A stretch of 64,000 bases of DNA, taken from assembly GCA_025677815.1 (NCBI GenBank), contig JAIXMP010000075.1, forward strand, positions 1-64,000. The letters run 5' to 3'. Numbering within the stretch: position 1 is the first letter of the stretch; each line of letters opens with the position of its first letter. Source of the DNA: Phascolomyces articulosus. Its lineage: Eukaryota; Mucoromycota; Mucoromycetes; Mucorales; Lichtheimiaceae. The translations under genes and the position numbers were made by a program. Of this stretch, positions 48,531-60,560 are shown piece by piece. The notes below the pieces were generated by a model, which worked only from the letters and a program-made list of their open reading frames with translations, made no database searches and was not told the DNA's origin.

Positions 48531-51500
48531 ATGGAATTCTATCACGGCAAGGTCAAATTTTTAACCCAAGAAGATCAACTATTTTTTGACTTTCCACAAC
48601 TTTCAAATGAACGATTACAACATGCACACGAACAGCTAAGCAATCATGTACCTGGTGATGAGAATGTTCCCCAGATTGTTGTCTTACTAAAAAGATCTGG
48701 TTTAGAAATACAACCCAACACTTCTTTGACGAGATTGATCACTGGGGAGGATAATCATTCTGTAATGATCAAAAACTTCAAATCAAGAGGAATTCTGTTC
48801 GTTATTGCGATCGCATACATGTTCAATATACGAATCTTTTATTTTTTCAACTCGTAAGCATGCTCGCATTATTAATGGTCAAGGATCAAGAACCATCCCT
48901 CTTTTGCATCATACAGACTCGTATTTGAACACAGACGCTTTATGGTTTCAACTTAAAGATATGGATGAATATAAGGTTGGTTTTAAAATAAAATGGTTTA
49001 TTGCACAAGTAACAAAAAAATAGGTTTACATGTATCCTAACTGTCGATCTTTTTTTTTGAAGATTCCAAAAGAAAAGACGACACGCACACCTAAACCATC
49101 AACCACTGTCACACCTAAAGATCAAAAACCACTTAAAAGAGGGACCAAGCGAAAAACTCGGTTTAGTCGTGATGAAATCTTGTCCCACTTTATGAATGGT
49201 ATCAAATATCAGCTGCGTCGGGAAATCGAACAGCCTTAGGAAAAAGTACAATCAGCAGAAAAGGCGTTGTCAGAACTTGAAAAATTGGAAAAGCACAATA
49301 CAAGAAAAACGCTACCGTACAGGATTATGGGTATGATCCAAAAAGATATTTTGAGTTGCCATCCTGACTCACAAGTACCAATCTCCTGGTTCAGCGACCG
49401 TACGAAGGACTATAACGATTTTAAGCGGATGGATGTCTACAAGGTAGAAGGATCGTACCTTTATCCAGCTGTTCGAGAATATCTAAAATCCAATGATTGG
49501 AATGATGTATTTGAGAATTATCAAGTCAGAAATCCTCCTCAGCAAGATGATCAAGGTATTGACTGCAAGGACGAAAACAAATGTACCAGTTCAGCATATC
49601 CTGAAGGTACTGGGAGAAGTAGTAGTAGTAGTCAAGCAATCAAAGAGCGAAAGGATGAAGGCGAAGAAGGGTACGAGTATAATGATGATGAGCAAGAGAT
49701 GCAGTACAATGATCAAGATGAAGGAGATACAACAACAAAAAAAATCAAGCTACGGGAAACTATCATCTTTTCACTTCGAGGCATCCTTCGAAAAAATATC
49801 GTTTACCAACCTTTTTTACAAGCCCTGTTTAAAAGAACAAGAACGAGTGGACCCTATTTCAATGAATTGTCCAAAGCTACGAAGTGTTAACGAACATGAT
49901 TATTCAAGGGAATGTTGCAGACCGTTGTCAAATTAACGTACAAAAGTTACAAGTTGATTTTAAGCAACTGGCTCCCGCCTTTGATTTTGATTATTATGCG
50001 AAAGATGCTTCAACTAATATCAATGTGTCAACTGTCGCATCTTAAGAATAAAAACCAATTGTTGCTCGCGTGTATTCATTTGAACATTTCAAATCTTTTG
50101 TCAGGTAAGTTTATAAAATTCATGTATGTGTAAAAGTAGTGTGTCTATTTTTGCATAATAATCTTGCTTGACATGATTATTAAAAAAACATGTTTTTATT
50201 TTATTGGTAGGTTGTGTTGGAGCAAGTGTCAAGGAGGAAAAAGAAGATCCTGTGTTCAAGGCCTTGCGAAAAATTATCACTGAGTCTGGCTCTGTCACAA
50301 ACAGAGTGAATTTGCTTTTACGGGTGCCATCAAGGAAAAGGCACAGTCGAGATCTAAAGGTAGCTACTACACTATTACTGCGTCTCATTCTTGCTCCTAA
50401 ACGTCTGAGCTCTTATCTCGACAAACGTAAACAATTCGCGGAAGAAAAAAAGAAGAAAGAAGAAGAAAAGACAAAGCAGCAAGCGATCGACAAGATGAAT
50501 TATTATCTGAAAGAATTTGGATCGGCTTTAGTAAAATGTCGCAGCAAAGAAAGTGTCGAGGATGGTGATATCGTTATGGGTGAGGCGAATGTCAAGCAAG
50601 ACAAGAAGGGAAAAGGAAAATGACCTGCGTCAAAAGGAAAGTCGAGGGAAAAAAAGCTGGCAGAGGACGTAAACGAAAGATCGACGAAAAAGCACAAGTA
50701 GAAAAAGGGTTGAGATTGACAAGGACCAGCTTTCAAATGATATTGACGATTTGGCTGAAAAGATTGATGAATTGACGGCCACCCTCCCAGATTTACAAAA
50801 AGATTGCAAAGCCATGGAACTTGAACGTGCAGATATTGGAAGGGAATTCCGTCAAGGAAAGAAGGTGGATCAAAATGAAAAGAAAAATTCGGATCATGAT
50901 CTTTATGGGAAGCTAAAAGCCATCCGCTATCAAACACAATCGGTCGAGGCTAAAGTTTCAAATACTCGAAGATTAATTGCTGACTCGAAGATATGTCTTT
51001 ATGAAATGCAAACGCGTCTTACGGGAAAGAAGGTTGAAAAAAAGGATACTAACATTGACAATGCTCTGGTAGGAACCGTCTATATCATTCGCATAGTATA
51101 AAAAGCAAACATGGACCATTGTTATTATGTGATTATTATATTTTCAGTTATCTATTCAAAATGTCATTGTCGACTCCCTGAAAAAAAGACAATCATCTAC
51201 AGGTCACAGGAATCGACCCGGGTTATGTTGTTGCTGCAACAGCAATTTCTGTACCAGTTACCATGATTTTTGAATCGATCAGGAAACATACCGGTGGATT
51301 GATTGCCCTTTTGCCAATATCATCACCTTCAGCAGCAGCAGCAGCAACAACAACAACGTCGTTGTCATCATCCTCGTCATTATCTAAAGCGTCCTCTCCT
51401 TTTGGAACACATGCATCACAACTCCCGAAACCTTTGAAATATACGTAAAAAAAAGAAGGCTGTTACATTTTTCTATGCACATCAACGTCGTCGTGAACGG

Positions 51501-52096
51501 TTTAATAAAATAAACAAGGACAACAACAATATGGATAGTGTGAAACGCCAAAAAGAACCCCACACTCGCGAATATCGACGTAAGATCTATCATAAAAAAT
51601 TGGCTAACAGTTGGCGGGTTTAGGGTGCAAAAAAGAACAATACATTTCTTTGGATCATGGCGTGGTGGTAAAAAAGGATTCAAAAAACACCAACAAGATG
51701 CATGCTCAAAATTGAAACAAGAATTAGATGGCCCGAGCATGATCATTTCCACATCAGTGATGAATACCGAAGTAGAAAACATGCCCATACTGCCACCTCC
51801 CAATTACTATACACAAGTATCGTGATTCTAATGGGAATCTGAAGAAGGCAAACGGTGCATTGAGATGCACAAACCCACATTGTGTGAGTTTCAAATGGTC
51901 AACATTCAATCGGGATGCTGTTGGTGCATACAATATTGGTGTAATTACATTGTCAAAAGCCGTATCTGCAGATAATACCCCCATTACACCATTCTCCAGA
52001 TCATCCTCCCTCAAGTACACTCTCTCCTACTATAAAGCGGTTTATAACATAACAGGAGTCCTGGTACTGAAATGTAACCCACGTGATGTAGGATAG
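48531..52096 (+). pseudogene. Degenerate Fanzor (eukaryotic TnpB-like RNA-guided nuclease)
   Basis: A long dead gene in at least seven frame pieces. The N-terminal part starts MEFYHGKVKFLTQEDQLFFD. A basic middle follows, with an in-frame TAG at about 49237. Then comes an acidic low-complexity insert and a Lys-rich helix region. The C-terminal third carries the nuclease. RuvC-I is VTGIDPGYVVAAT (Asp at 51215). Next is a basic block FGSWRGGKKGFKKHQQDACS, then DEYRSR with a candidate alternative catalytic Glu. A zinc finger CPYC...CTNPHC spans 51779-51883, and RuvC-III is FNRDAVGAYNIG (Asp at 51914). The order RuvC-I, C4 finger, NRD..AYNI is that of TnpB/Fanzor. Frameshifts near 48800, 50300, 51100 and 51600-51850 make it inactive. 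Fanzors use a guide RNA to cut DNA, often spreading with transposons. No bounding TIRs were found. Confidence 0.75.
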
Positions 52097-52320
52097 AGAA
52101 AAGTTTACGAACGCCTGTATTTTTGTAATAAGAGTGAGGCACATATCCAAACATGCCTTTCGTCAGTTGCCATATATATGATTTTTGTTGGAGAACGAAA
52201 ACCACCGTCAGTTAGCTTCAGGATGCATTTATTGGCTGTTATTTTTAAGAATGTTGCGCAAATCAAGCTAATGCCTCAGCTTGTCATGCATATACCACCA
52301 TGCCAAGCAGTCTAATAATC
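52097..52320 (+). pseudogene. Coding-like tail after the Fanzor frame
   Basis: After a TAG at 52094 the same frame stays open to about 52317 (KVYERLYFCNKSEAHIQTCL, then FVGERKPPSVSFRMHLLAVI). It could be a read-through extension of the dead gene or a separate remnant. The string CNKSEAHIQTC has a CCHC-like spacing. Confidence 0.25.
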
Positions 52321-52914
52321 ATATCAAATTATCACTATCGTTATCATTACTATTAGTACATTCATTTGAAGAAGATAACAATGCAAAGCGCTAAGCAATG
52401 ATTAATAGTGCTCAATATAGGATTTTGCGTTTGATTCACCTAATTATTTCACTTCTGCTAGTTCCCAAACCTGTAAGTTCCCTAACTGAGACCTCCAGTT
52501 TGAGAACCAAGCAAAAAAATTAAACTAGTCGTCACTTTGTTCCTGGTTGTTGTATCCAACATACAATGGCTTCACAATAAATAATAATTCCTCATTATTA
52601 TTATTATTATTACTGTCATTCACCCTATATCTCACTTGTGCGGTGATTCTATTTGGATAATTACTTATGTTACACACAGTATTGCACCATCCTCTTTTAC
52701 ATATTGTTAATTATGCTGGATCACGCAATCCTTCTAACGATATCCTCCATGGTCTACTTAAATATACTGTCCTCATAACACGCAATCCAAATGATGCAAT
52801 CTATATTCTAATATTACACCATAATGTGCAAGTTGTGATAGTCCATCCATGATGAGCACTTTCTTATAAATAGAGAGATTATTTTTTATCTTAATAAAAC
52901 TTCAGTGCATTATT
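52321..52914. other. AT-rich spacer
   Basis: No supported gene. Short open frames, for example at 52667-52852, have no recognisable content. Confidence 0.35.
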
Positions 52915-53024
52915 TTCGGGTCTCGTTGACTTATCTCGTCTCCTTTTATTCTTTTTATTGATTGATTTCTCTCTGATACAACACTGGTGGACCTCTTGCC
53001 TTTTTCGTCTCGAATAAATTGCTT

Positions 53025-53132
53025 TTTATTTTATTTTATTTTTTTATTTTATTTTATTTTTTTATTTTATTTTATTTTTTTATTTTATTTTATTTTTTTA
53101 TTTTATTTTATTTTTTTATTTTATTTTATTTT
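53025..53132. repeat. 18-bp tandem repeat, T-rich
   Basis: About six copies of TTTTATTTTATTTTTTTA lie directly upstream of ORF1. Tandem arrays in the 5' UTR of LINEs can act as promoter elements; that is inference here. Confidence 0.85.
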
Positions 53133-53146
53133 TCGGGGAAAAAAAC

Positions 53147-54712
53147 AATGCCGCCTGATCTAACATCAAGCAGACTTTCGTCCACATCTCCTACACCATG
53201 AGCAAACAGTAGCCCAACACCCTACGCCGATGCTGCACGTCGTTCCACTACCTCTTCCAATGCGGGCAACATTTTAACATCTGAAAACTCCAATCAAAAA
53301 AACGAAAAAAACATCAAAAACAAAAAAAAAACCTTCTACACAATGCTTCCATCATTTTGGAAAGCAATCCAGATTATGATTTCATTCTTAACTGTGATCC
53401 AGCAATGATCGCCATTGCACGTTCTCAGAATCCTGACAGTGTCATATTTAATCTTGACAACCTCTGCCTTGAAGACGATGTCGGGGACATCATCTGCCAA
53501 CAAATCGGCAATCCATAGGCAATAAACACCTATTACACCAAAAACCATCAACTCCTTGCAGATGTCTATTTCAAATCCATGGAAGACAAATAAAAAGCAT
53601 TATCAACAGGCGTCACACTCAAAGAAGAGCATATTCTTGCTCTACCTCACTTGCAAGCTGACACTAACCTTATTAAAGTAAACCTTTATCAACTCCTAGT
53701 CTGTAATCCACACACTTTGAAAGACGAACTCTATCTTATTCTCTCTAACTTTGGCCAAGTTGCTCAAATATGAGCCTATGTCTCTTGAAAAAACCATGTT
53801 TTTTGCAGTGAAGCGACTGCTCGTTTGGATGTTTCCCTCATTGGGGATTATCCACCCAAACTCCTATTCTATCTTCATTTGGAGTCTCCCTTTCCTTCTC
53901 AGGCTCTCGTCCGTGCCCAGGGAATGTTCCCCTATTGCGTCTATTGCAAGAAAGAAGGTCAATACCACAACAAATGTCAAATACTCATTGATCAATGACA
54001 ACAATGCAACCAAGGCTGCACAAGTTGCCAAGCCAAGGGACACATTAATGAGTTTGACGTCTGCTGTCCTAACCACAACTCTCCTATTAAAAGTTCAATT
54101 GTTTCACTAGCAATCACTCAACCATCCAGTCCTCTACTCTCACCAATAACTACTACACCGCATATTCAACTCGGAAAACAACCAGATTAATCAGAGGATA
54201 CCCACATGTATGATCCAATCTTGGGAACCTCAATTCATGACAGTAAGCATGTACCTGCTTCCATTCCATCATTACCCTCCAACAGCAAACAGCAACAACA
54301 ACCAGAAAACAATAACAGCAGCAACTGTAACAATAGCAACAGCAATACGCCTTCTCAAAAATCACCACCTAGTTTGGGTTTTGCTTCTCCTATAAGCATT
54401 TCCTCTAACCTACCTTCTTCCTTTTGGGGTGAGGATGCTAAACTCTACCAACTCTCTTCTCTCCATCTTTAAATCAAACAGAAAATGGAGGATCTGCAAC
54501 AACAAGAACAAAGCTTGATCCCTACTATCTCCCCTATGGAAGATATTGAGGGCTCTTCTGCACCCTCTTCTCCTTAGGAACTCGTAATTACAACAATGGC
54601 ACCAACCCTAAACAATAACGACAATATCAACCACAACATCCAAGACAACAGCAATATCCTACCAGGGAGTCATAATAATCAACAGAATGACTCTTCAGCA
54701 TCAACTCACTAA
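53147..54712 (+). pseudogene. LINE ORF1 (zinc-knuckle protein), multiple stops
   Basis: It starts MPPDLTSSRLSSTSPTP and continues through a Ser/Thr-rich region. A conserved middle (NPDYDFILNCDPAMIAIARS) and CCHC-like knuckles follow at about 53936-54066 (CVYCKKEGQYHNKC; CTSCQAKGHINEFDVCC), then an Asn/Gln/Ser-rich tail. ORF1 proteins bind the LINE RNA. About nine in-frame stops interrupt it (for instance after SSTSP, QIGNP, QVAQI and DQ), plus one frameshift near 53340. The stops are TAA, TAG or TGA at places where Gln or Arg would be expected. Confidence 0.8.
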
Positions 54713-54919
54713 CAATAATAATAATAAAAATGAGTGAATTAAATACAGGAATTATCTGCCTGGGAACCTTGAATATTCAAGGTTTACAAGGTATAGCTCA
54801 CTCATCAGAAAATAAAGAAAACCCAAAAAAAGAATTATTATGCTTTTTGAGGAATAGTTTAATCCCCCCTTCCCACAATATTTTAGCAATCCAAGAACAC
54901 AATGTCACTCCCTCCTTTT

Positions 54920-54924
54920 ATAAT
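54920..54924. repeat. 5-bp TSD ATAAT of solo LTR A
   Basis: It matches 55399-55403 exactly, flanking the LTR at 54925-55398. Confidence 0.9.
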
Positions 54925-55398
54925 TGTCGTATTCTACATAATAAAATAACTCCATAATAAAACATATATCATATAAGGGCTCAGCTCAAAGAACATGTCC
55001 AAATAAGGAAACCCAAATCCTTCAATTTTAAAAAGGAAATTAAGTCAAATCGCATAACGATGTACTACACAAAAAAATCTAAAAGAAAGGATCAAAGGGT
55101 GTGCCATATTCTTGCACTCGATCCTATAGATCCCATATTACTATCATTCTCATAAAAGAAATAATTATACAAGAAGGACCCGAATCCGTTATACATAATA
55201 CATAATAATCCACTAAGCCCTCATCCATCATAGAATAGAAAAAGTATAAATAAGCCATTGTGAAAGTAATTGTAAAAACCCTTTAATCAACTTTTTATTT
55301 CCATTTAGAACTCGCATAATAAACCTTTAAGAAAAGTCTCAAAGGATTCATACCGTCCATTTTCTATTTTCTGATATAAAAACCTACCAAATTCCACA
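54925..55398 (-). mobile_element. Solo LTR A, 474 bp, minus orientation
   Basis: In LTR orientation it starts TGTGGAATTTGGTAGG and ends GTAGAATACGACA (canonical TG...CA), with a perfect 5-bp ATAAT duplication. It is nearly identical to LTR B at 57394-57867, differing in the part compared mainly by C/T transitions. It interrupts the LINE endonuclease after SFYN. It probably arose by LTR-LTR recombination of a full Ty1/copia- or Ty3-type element. Confidence 0.92.
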
Positions 55399-57393
55399 AT
55401 AATAACATAGAATTATTCCACCTTAATTCCTCTTCTGCAATTTGGTCCTCTTATTGCGCACTTTTTAGTCTAGACCCCTATATCCAATTATAATTTCTTT
55501 CTACTTATCTAGATGACCGAGTTTTAGTGGCTCAGGTAACATATACTAACAACATCATTCAACCATTCTTTATCATTTGCATCTATGGCCCTGCTCAACA
55601 AAATCAACGCCATCCTTTTTATATGCAACTTGTTTCCATCTGGGATCAGATTCTTACGCCTACCTAACTTCAACGCTCTTTCATCCTTGGCGATTTCAAC
55701 CTCCAACTACACTAGCAAATTTCACATTACCAATTACCCTCTATATGGCAACAAATTCTATCAGACAATTATGTCGATTGCATTACATCACCAGAGAGTC
55801 TTCCCCTTCCAACCTTTACTGCATCTACTTCATCTTCCCATACTTGTATTGACTATATTTTTGCCAGTAAAGCAATAACAACAACATCACCTTCAGTTCA
55901 TTTCCTAGATAATAAAAATTGGTCAGATCATAGTTTGGTAACAGCTACTATCCCCCTCCCCCTCTCAACAGGTCATGGCACCTGGCGACTTAATCCCCTA
56001 TTTTTAACACATAAATCTTATATTGAACAACTTTTCCATTTATTGATATAATACAAGAATTAAATGCTACTAACTTTTCTGACAACCCCCAAACTTTGTG
56101 GGATCGTCTCAAATCTTCTATAAAACAGCTTAGCTTAACATATGCTTAACAGTTCTCTTGCTTCCAAACCAACAAAACACAACATCTTCAAAAAGAGCGA
56201 TGAAGACTACTATGCACTGAACCCCTCAATCAACAATGCATCACCCAAATCGAAACAACATTAGTAATAACCCAATCCAACCATATGTCTTCTCTTGCAC
56301 TCAGGTCTAAACAATGCTGGCAAGAGCAAGGCGAAAACAATACCAAGTATTTTTATAAAGTTATTAAACAACGCCAAACCAGACAATTTATGCATCAGCT
56401 TTGGGACGAATCAGTAATAGCAACATACTTCTCCACAACCTCATCAATGCTCCATCATGCTAAAGAATTCTACCAGATACTTTATACACCTCACCCTGTC
56501 AGCCATTCAGCAACTGAACAATTACTATCATCTATACCACCAGATTTGAAAATTACACCATCACAACAATCCAACCTCACCAAACCTATCACCTCAGCCA
56601 ATCTACTTGCCTAACTGAAATTCTCTACAACTCAGTCAAGCCTAGGAAATGATTGTTTACCTTTTTCCTTTTAGTGGCTGGCCTTAACTCACTCATATGT
56701 TGCCAATCTGGTAGAACAAGTGTATAATGATGCTCTGTCAAACAATATTTTTCCTACTTCCTGGCTTCAAACCATCCTCATTCTTATTCCTAAGAAAGGT
56801 AATACAACCCTTCTTAAAAACTGGTGACCAATCTCCTTAATTAACTGTGATGCTAAACTTCTTACCAAAATCCTTGCTTATTGCCTGTCCATCAATCATA
56901 TTATCAATCCCTTTCAAACTGATTTTTTATCTGATCATTCCATAGCTGATAATGGTTTACTGGCCCAATTAATTATATCTCATACACAAATGCAACAACA
57001 TCCTAGTATCAGTATGCTTTTAGATCAAGAAAAAGCATATGACCATGTTCATCCAGATTATCTAACAACTGTCATGCAATACTTCGAATTTCCTTCTTCA
57101 TTTATATCTTGTCTTCTTTCTTTATTTTATTCCACTCAAGTTCACATCAACATTAATGGTCATTTTTCGAGCCCATTTATCCAAGGCAGAGGTTTGAGAC
57201 AGGGGGATCCTATTTCTCCCTTATTATTTAATATTATTTTTGAACCATGTCTCTGATCCATTCTTTTATCCCCTTTACTCACTAGATTTTCTTTTAGCCC
57301 TATTAGATATCTTACTCTGGCTCTTCCACTTCCTCCTCCAGCTCCAGTCATTATTCTTAGTTATGCTAATGACTTGCTCATTTTTCTATCCTC

Positions 57394-57867
57394 TGTGGAA
57401 TTTGGTAGGTTTTTATATCAGAAAATAGAAAATGGACGGTATGAATCCTTTGAGACTTTTCTTAAAGGTTTATTATGTGAGTTCCAAATGGAAATAAAAA
57501 GTTGATTAAAGGGTTTTTACAATTACTTCCACAATGGCTTATTTATACTTTTTCTATTCTATGATGGATGAGGGCTTAGTGGATTATTATGTATTATGTA
57601 TAACGGATTCGGGTCCTTCTTGTATAATTATTTCTTTTATGAGAATGATAGTAATATGGGATCTATAGGATCAAGTGCAGGAATATGGCGCACCCTTTGA
57701 TCCTTTCTTTTAGATTTTATTATGTAGTACATCATTATGCGATTTGACTTAATTTCCTTTTTAAAATTGAAGGATTTGGGTTTCCTTATTTGGACATGTT
57801 CTTTGAGCTGAGCCCTTATATGATATATGTTTTATTATGGAGTTATTTTATTATGTAGAATACAACA
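57394..57867 (+). mobile_element. Solo LTR B, 474 bp, plus orientation
   Basis: TG...CA termini (TGTGGAATTTGG ... GAATACAACA) with a 5-bp TCCTC duplication at 57389-57393 and 57868-57872. It has the same length as LTR A and opposite orientation; the different TSDs show an independent insertion. It sits directly after the LINE RT active-site box. Confidence 0.92.
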
Positions 57868-58152
57868 TCCTCTACTACAGAGGTACAGCACCTGTTCAAT
57901 ATTATTACAACATATAACAAAGCTTCCAACAGCTGCCTCAACATCAATAAAACAGAAGTCATATCGCTCTTAGGAGCACCACTCAACCTGTCATGGATAT
58001 CAACTCTTCATTTATTCAATATAACAAAATTCCATAATCACTCTTCTACTACAGCCTTATATTATCTTAGCTACCTACTTACATCTAATTCTTTACAACT
58101 TGACACCTTTTTTCAACATATCATCAATAAAATACAACACCAATGTTAGGTA

Positions 58153-59054
58153 CTGTAATCCTCAATGATTACCACTCTCCTCTTTCTTTTTATATATTTT
58201 TATTTCAATTATTTTATTTTTTTTATCTTTCCTATATTATTATTATTATTATTTATTATATTAGTTATATTATTATTATTATCATCAGTACCTTTTATTT
58301 TTATTATTAGTGCCTTCTCATTTTTATCATTATTTTGTATTAGAAATAGCAGTAAAATCTATAAAGCCAAAGGCCCTTTTTTCCACTCGCACAACCAACT
58401 CATTGATCATACATCCGTCCATAATTGTGTAACCTGCATATCATTCCTGAATCTGACCTTGATATCCAATATTAAGATTTTTAATTGTGAAATGATGTTA
58501 CTTCTTGGTCCTACTCGACCTTCTTGTTTATTCCATCACTTTCAACATTATTCTCTATTACTAAGGATCTTAGCATCTTGGTAATGCAGCCAAGGATCTT
58601 GGCCAACCAATAACCTTCTGTCTCATTCATATATGCAATACGATTGGATATTATTCCTCACCAAGTTGTCTTCTGCCAAGAATAATTGGTTGCTGCGCTG
58701 CTTTGGAAAAAGTATAAAAGGCCAGGATTTTTGAACTGAAATAATTATCGAACATTCTACTAAAAGAATAAATTAACATTCTTATCCCTCGATCACTCAA
58801 ATATTGAATAATCATATTTGTTTTATATTCTTGATACAATTCATATCCATCCAGTTGCTTATTAAAAAGCCTTATTTTATCTAACCACTTGATCTAATCA
58901 ATTCAATACAAGTCTTCTAATTTCTACAATAATTGAAGACCATTTTATTAAATATATCGTTGTAGTATACGTTAATCACTACTGGTGCTCACTATATTAA
59001 ACTACCTATTACCTGTAATCCACCTAAGTCCTATCTTAAAACCAAGGGTTACAG
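58153..59054. mobile_element. TA-flanked DNA element (Tc1/mariner-like, non-autonomous)
   Basis: 902 bp flanked by TA dinucleotides (58151-58152 and 59055-59056), starting CTGTAATCC and ending GGGTTACAG, so short inverted termini. Removing it with one TA gives a LINE frame continuing QC*VLKQRQLS, in register with the rest of ORF2. The interior has T-rich simple sequence (58165-58330) and no recognisable transposase. Confidence 0.75.
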
Positions 59055-60560
59055 TACTAAAACAGCGCCAGCTATCAATCTGTAGGAAAGGGCTTATAAT
59101 CAACTCTCTTATCCTCAGTATGCTTTGGCATGTTCTAATAGTTACTCCAGCTCCCCCAAACATCTTCACCAAAATTCGCACTATATGTCGAGATTACCTA
59201 GTTTCTGGTTACCCATCTATCTCCTTCGATCGTTTATGCTTACCTCGATCTAAGGGCAGATTAGGCATTTTAGACCCATCTACTCAACAATTAGCATTAC
59301 AATCTTACTGGATTCATGGTCTTTTTGGATCTGGCCCCCCTACTTTTATTTACCCTTATCTTCTTTTTATCATTACTCAACACGCCTTCTCTCCTTCTCT
59401 CTTTCATTCCTTTTTTACAAATACACCTTATACTCAATTTCCAATATCAGTATAACCATTTATTTATGCATGTCATTCACTTATCTCATCTAACTTTTTC
59501 CACTAACCTCTCCATATTACACCTGGAACTGTACTACTCACCCCTTTTCATCTTCTACTTCTCTCTCAAACTACACCTCCCCTTCCTTCTATTGCCTTGA
59601 AAAGCATTCTCATTAGTGACGTTTTCATGTTTAACCCTGGTAGTAAACTATGCATATGACGCATCAATGAAATCATGTCCCCTCATCTAAGCACTTGTCT
59701 TCACATCTGACGTCATTTCATCCAATATTCTTTATCTCTTCCATAATGGTTTTTTGATCTGTTTAAACCATATGCCTTATCAGTACCACCAGTATCTGTT
59801 ATTGAAGCACCATATTTTAATTCTCTTTCTCTACTCTATTCCTTTTCTTTTGAACATTTATCCACTTCAATGCTATGTCATTCTCTTATCAAACTTTCCC
59901 CCCTCTCTTCTTCAATTAATTCTACTATTTCTGCCTCCAGCTGGACTCATTTCTGGAAATATCACATTCCTCACTTCACACGCATAGTATGGTGGCGTCT
60001 CCTTTCCAACAGGATTCCCACTTGTTAACTTCTCCATCAATATGTTCCTTCTGTTTTCTCCTCTCCCACATGTCAAATATGCTCTTCTATATTGGAAGAC
60101 TTACAACATTTCTTTGTTTTTTGCCCACTAAAACAAAGAGCTTGGAAAATCATATTGGAACACTGTGAAAGCAACTGGACAATCAATGAAATAAGTACTT
60201 TCATCTGTCATTTATGTTCACCACAACACCAACTACACAAACCTGTCCCTATTCTTAACATATGCATCACCATTTATACTATCTAGTGCCAACATTGGCG
60301 CTTCACTTATGACGAACAACACTTCCAAGCAGGAATCATTGCCAACACCATTAAATACCTGATTTTACAACAATCAAGAATGTTAGAGGAGTGTGAGAGT
60401 CAGAGGTAAGGTTCTCTTTCTTTTTAATCACCTCTCAGCTACCTTACTATAGTTATAATGATCATATATCCTTTTTCCTTTGTAACACCTTGTATATAAA
60501 TTTATCTTAACTTTTAAAGAGTAGACCCTATGGGTCCCTTATTCCAATAAAATATATAAA

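Larger units (their letters stand above)
54730..60409 (+). pseudogene. LINE ORF2 (endonuclease-reverse transcriptase), dead
   Basis: The AP endonuclease is recognisable by LGTLNIQGL, LAIQEHNV, ICIYGPAQQ, FILGDFNLQL, CIDYIFA and NWSDHSLVT. The RT has LILIPKKGN, NW*PISLIN (an Arg codon now a stop), LLDQEKAYDHV and GRGLRQGDPISPLLFN. At the active site the box is YAND in place of YADD, so a catalytic Asp is lost. The C-terminus has a zf-RVT-type finger (CQICSSILEDLQHFFVFCP). The reading frame is split by three insertions and carries more than a dozen stops. The ORF continues across each insertion once it and one target copy are subtracted. It ended by encoding target-primed reverse transcription machinery; now inactive. 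Confidence 0.85.
52915..60560 (+). mobile_element. LINE (non-LTR) retrotransposon with three nested insertions
   Basis: Two-ORF LINE: ORF1 with zinc knuckles (53147-54712) and ORF2 with AP endonuclease, reverse transcriptase and C-terminal zinc finger (54730-60409), followed by a short 3' UTR ending near 60560 after AATAAAATATATAAAAAAG. This layout matches Tad-like fungal LINEs, but the clade is not proven. Nested inside are solo LTRs at 54925-55398 and 57394-57867 and a TA-flanked DNA element at 58153-59054. Many stops and frameshifts make it dead. The 5' boundary is approximate. Confidence 0.88.

Noticed and set aside
53147..54712. Alternative genetic code to explain many TAG/TAA/TGA codons
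   Set aside because: Housekeeping genes in the same window (RPB2, CK1, nucleoporin) use standard stops and no internal ones.
54925..57867. The two inverted 474-bp copies as TIRs of one large DNA transposon
   Set aside because: Each copy has its own 5-bp duplication and TG...CA ends, and the sequence between them is continuous LINE ORF2.
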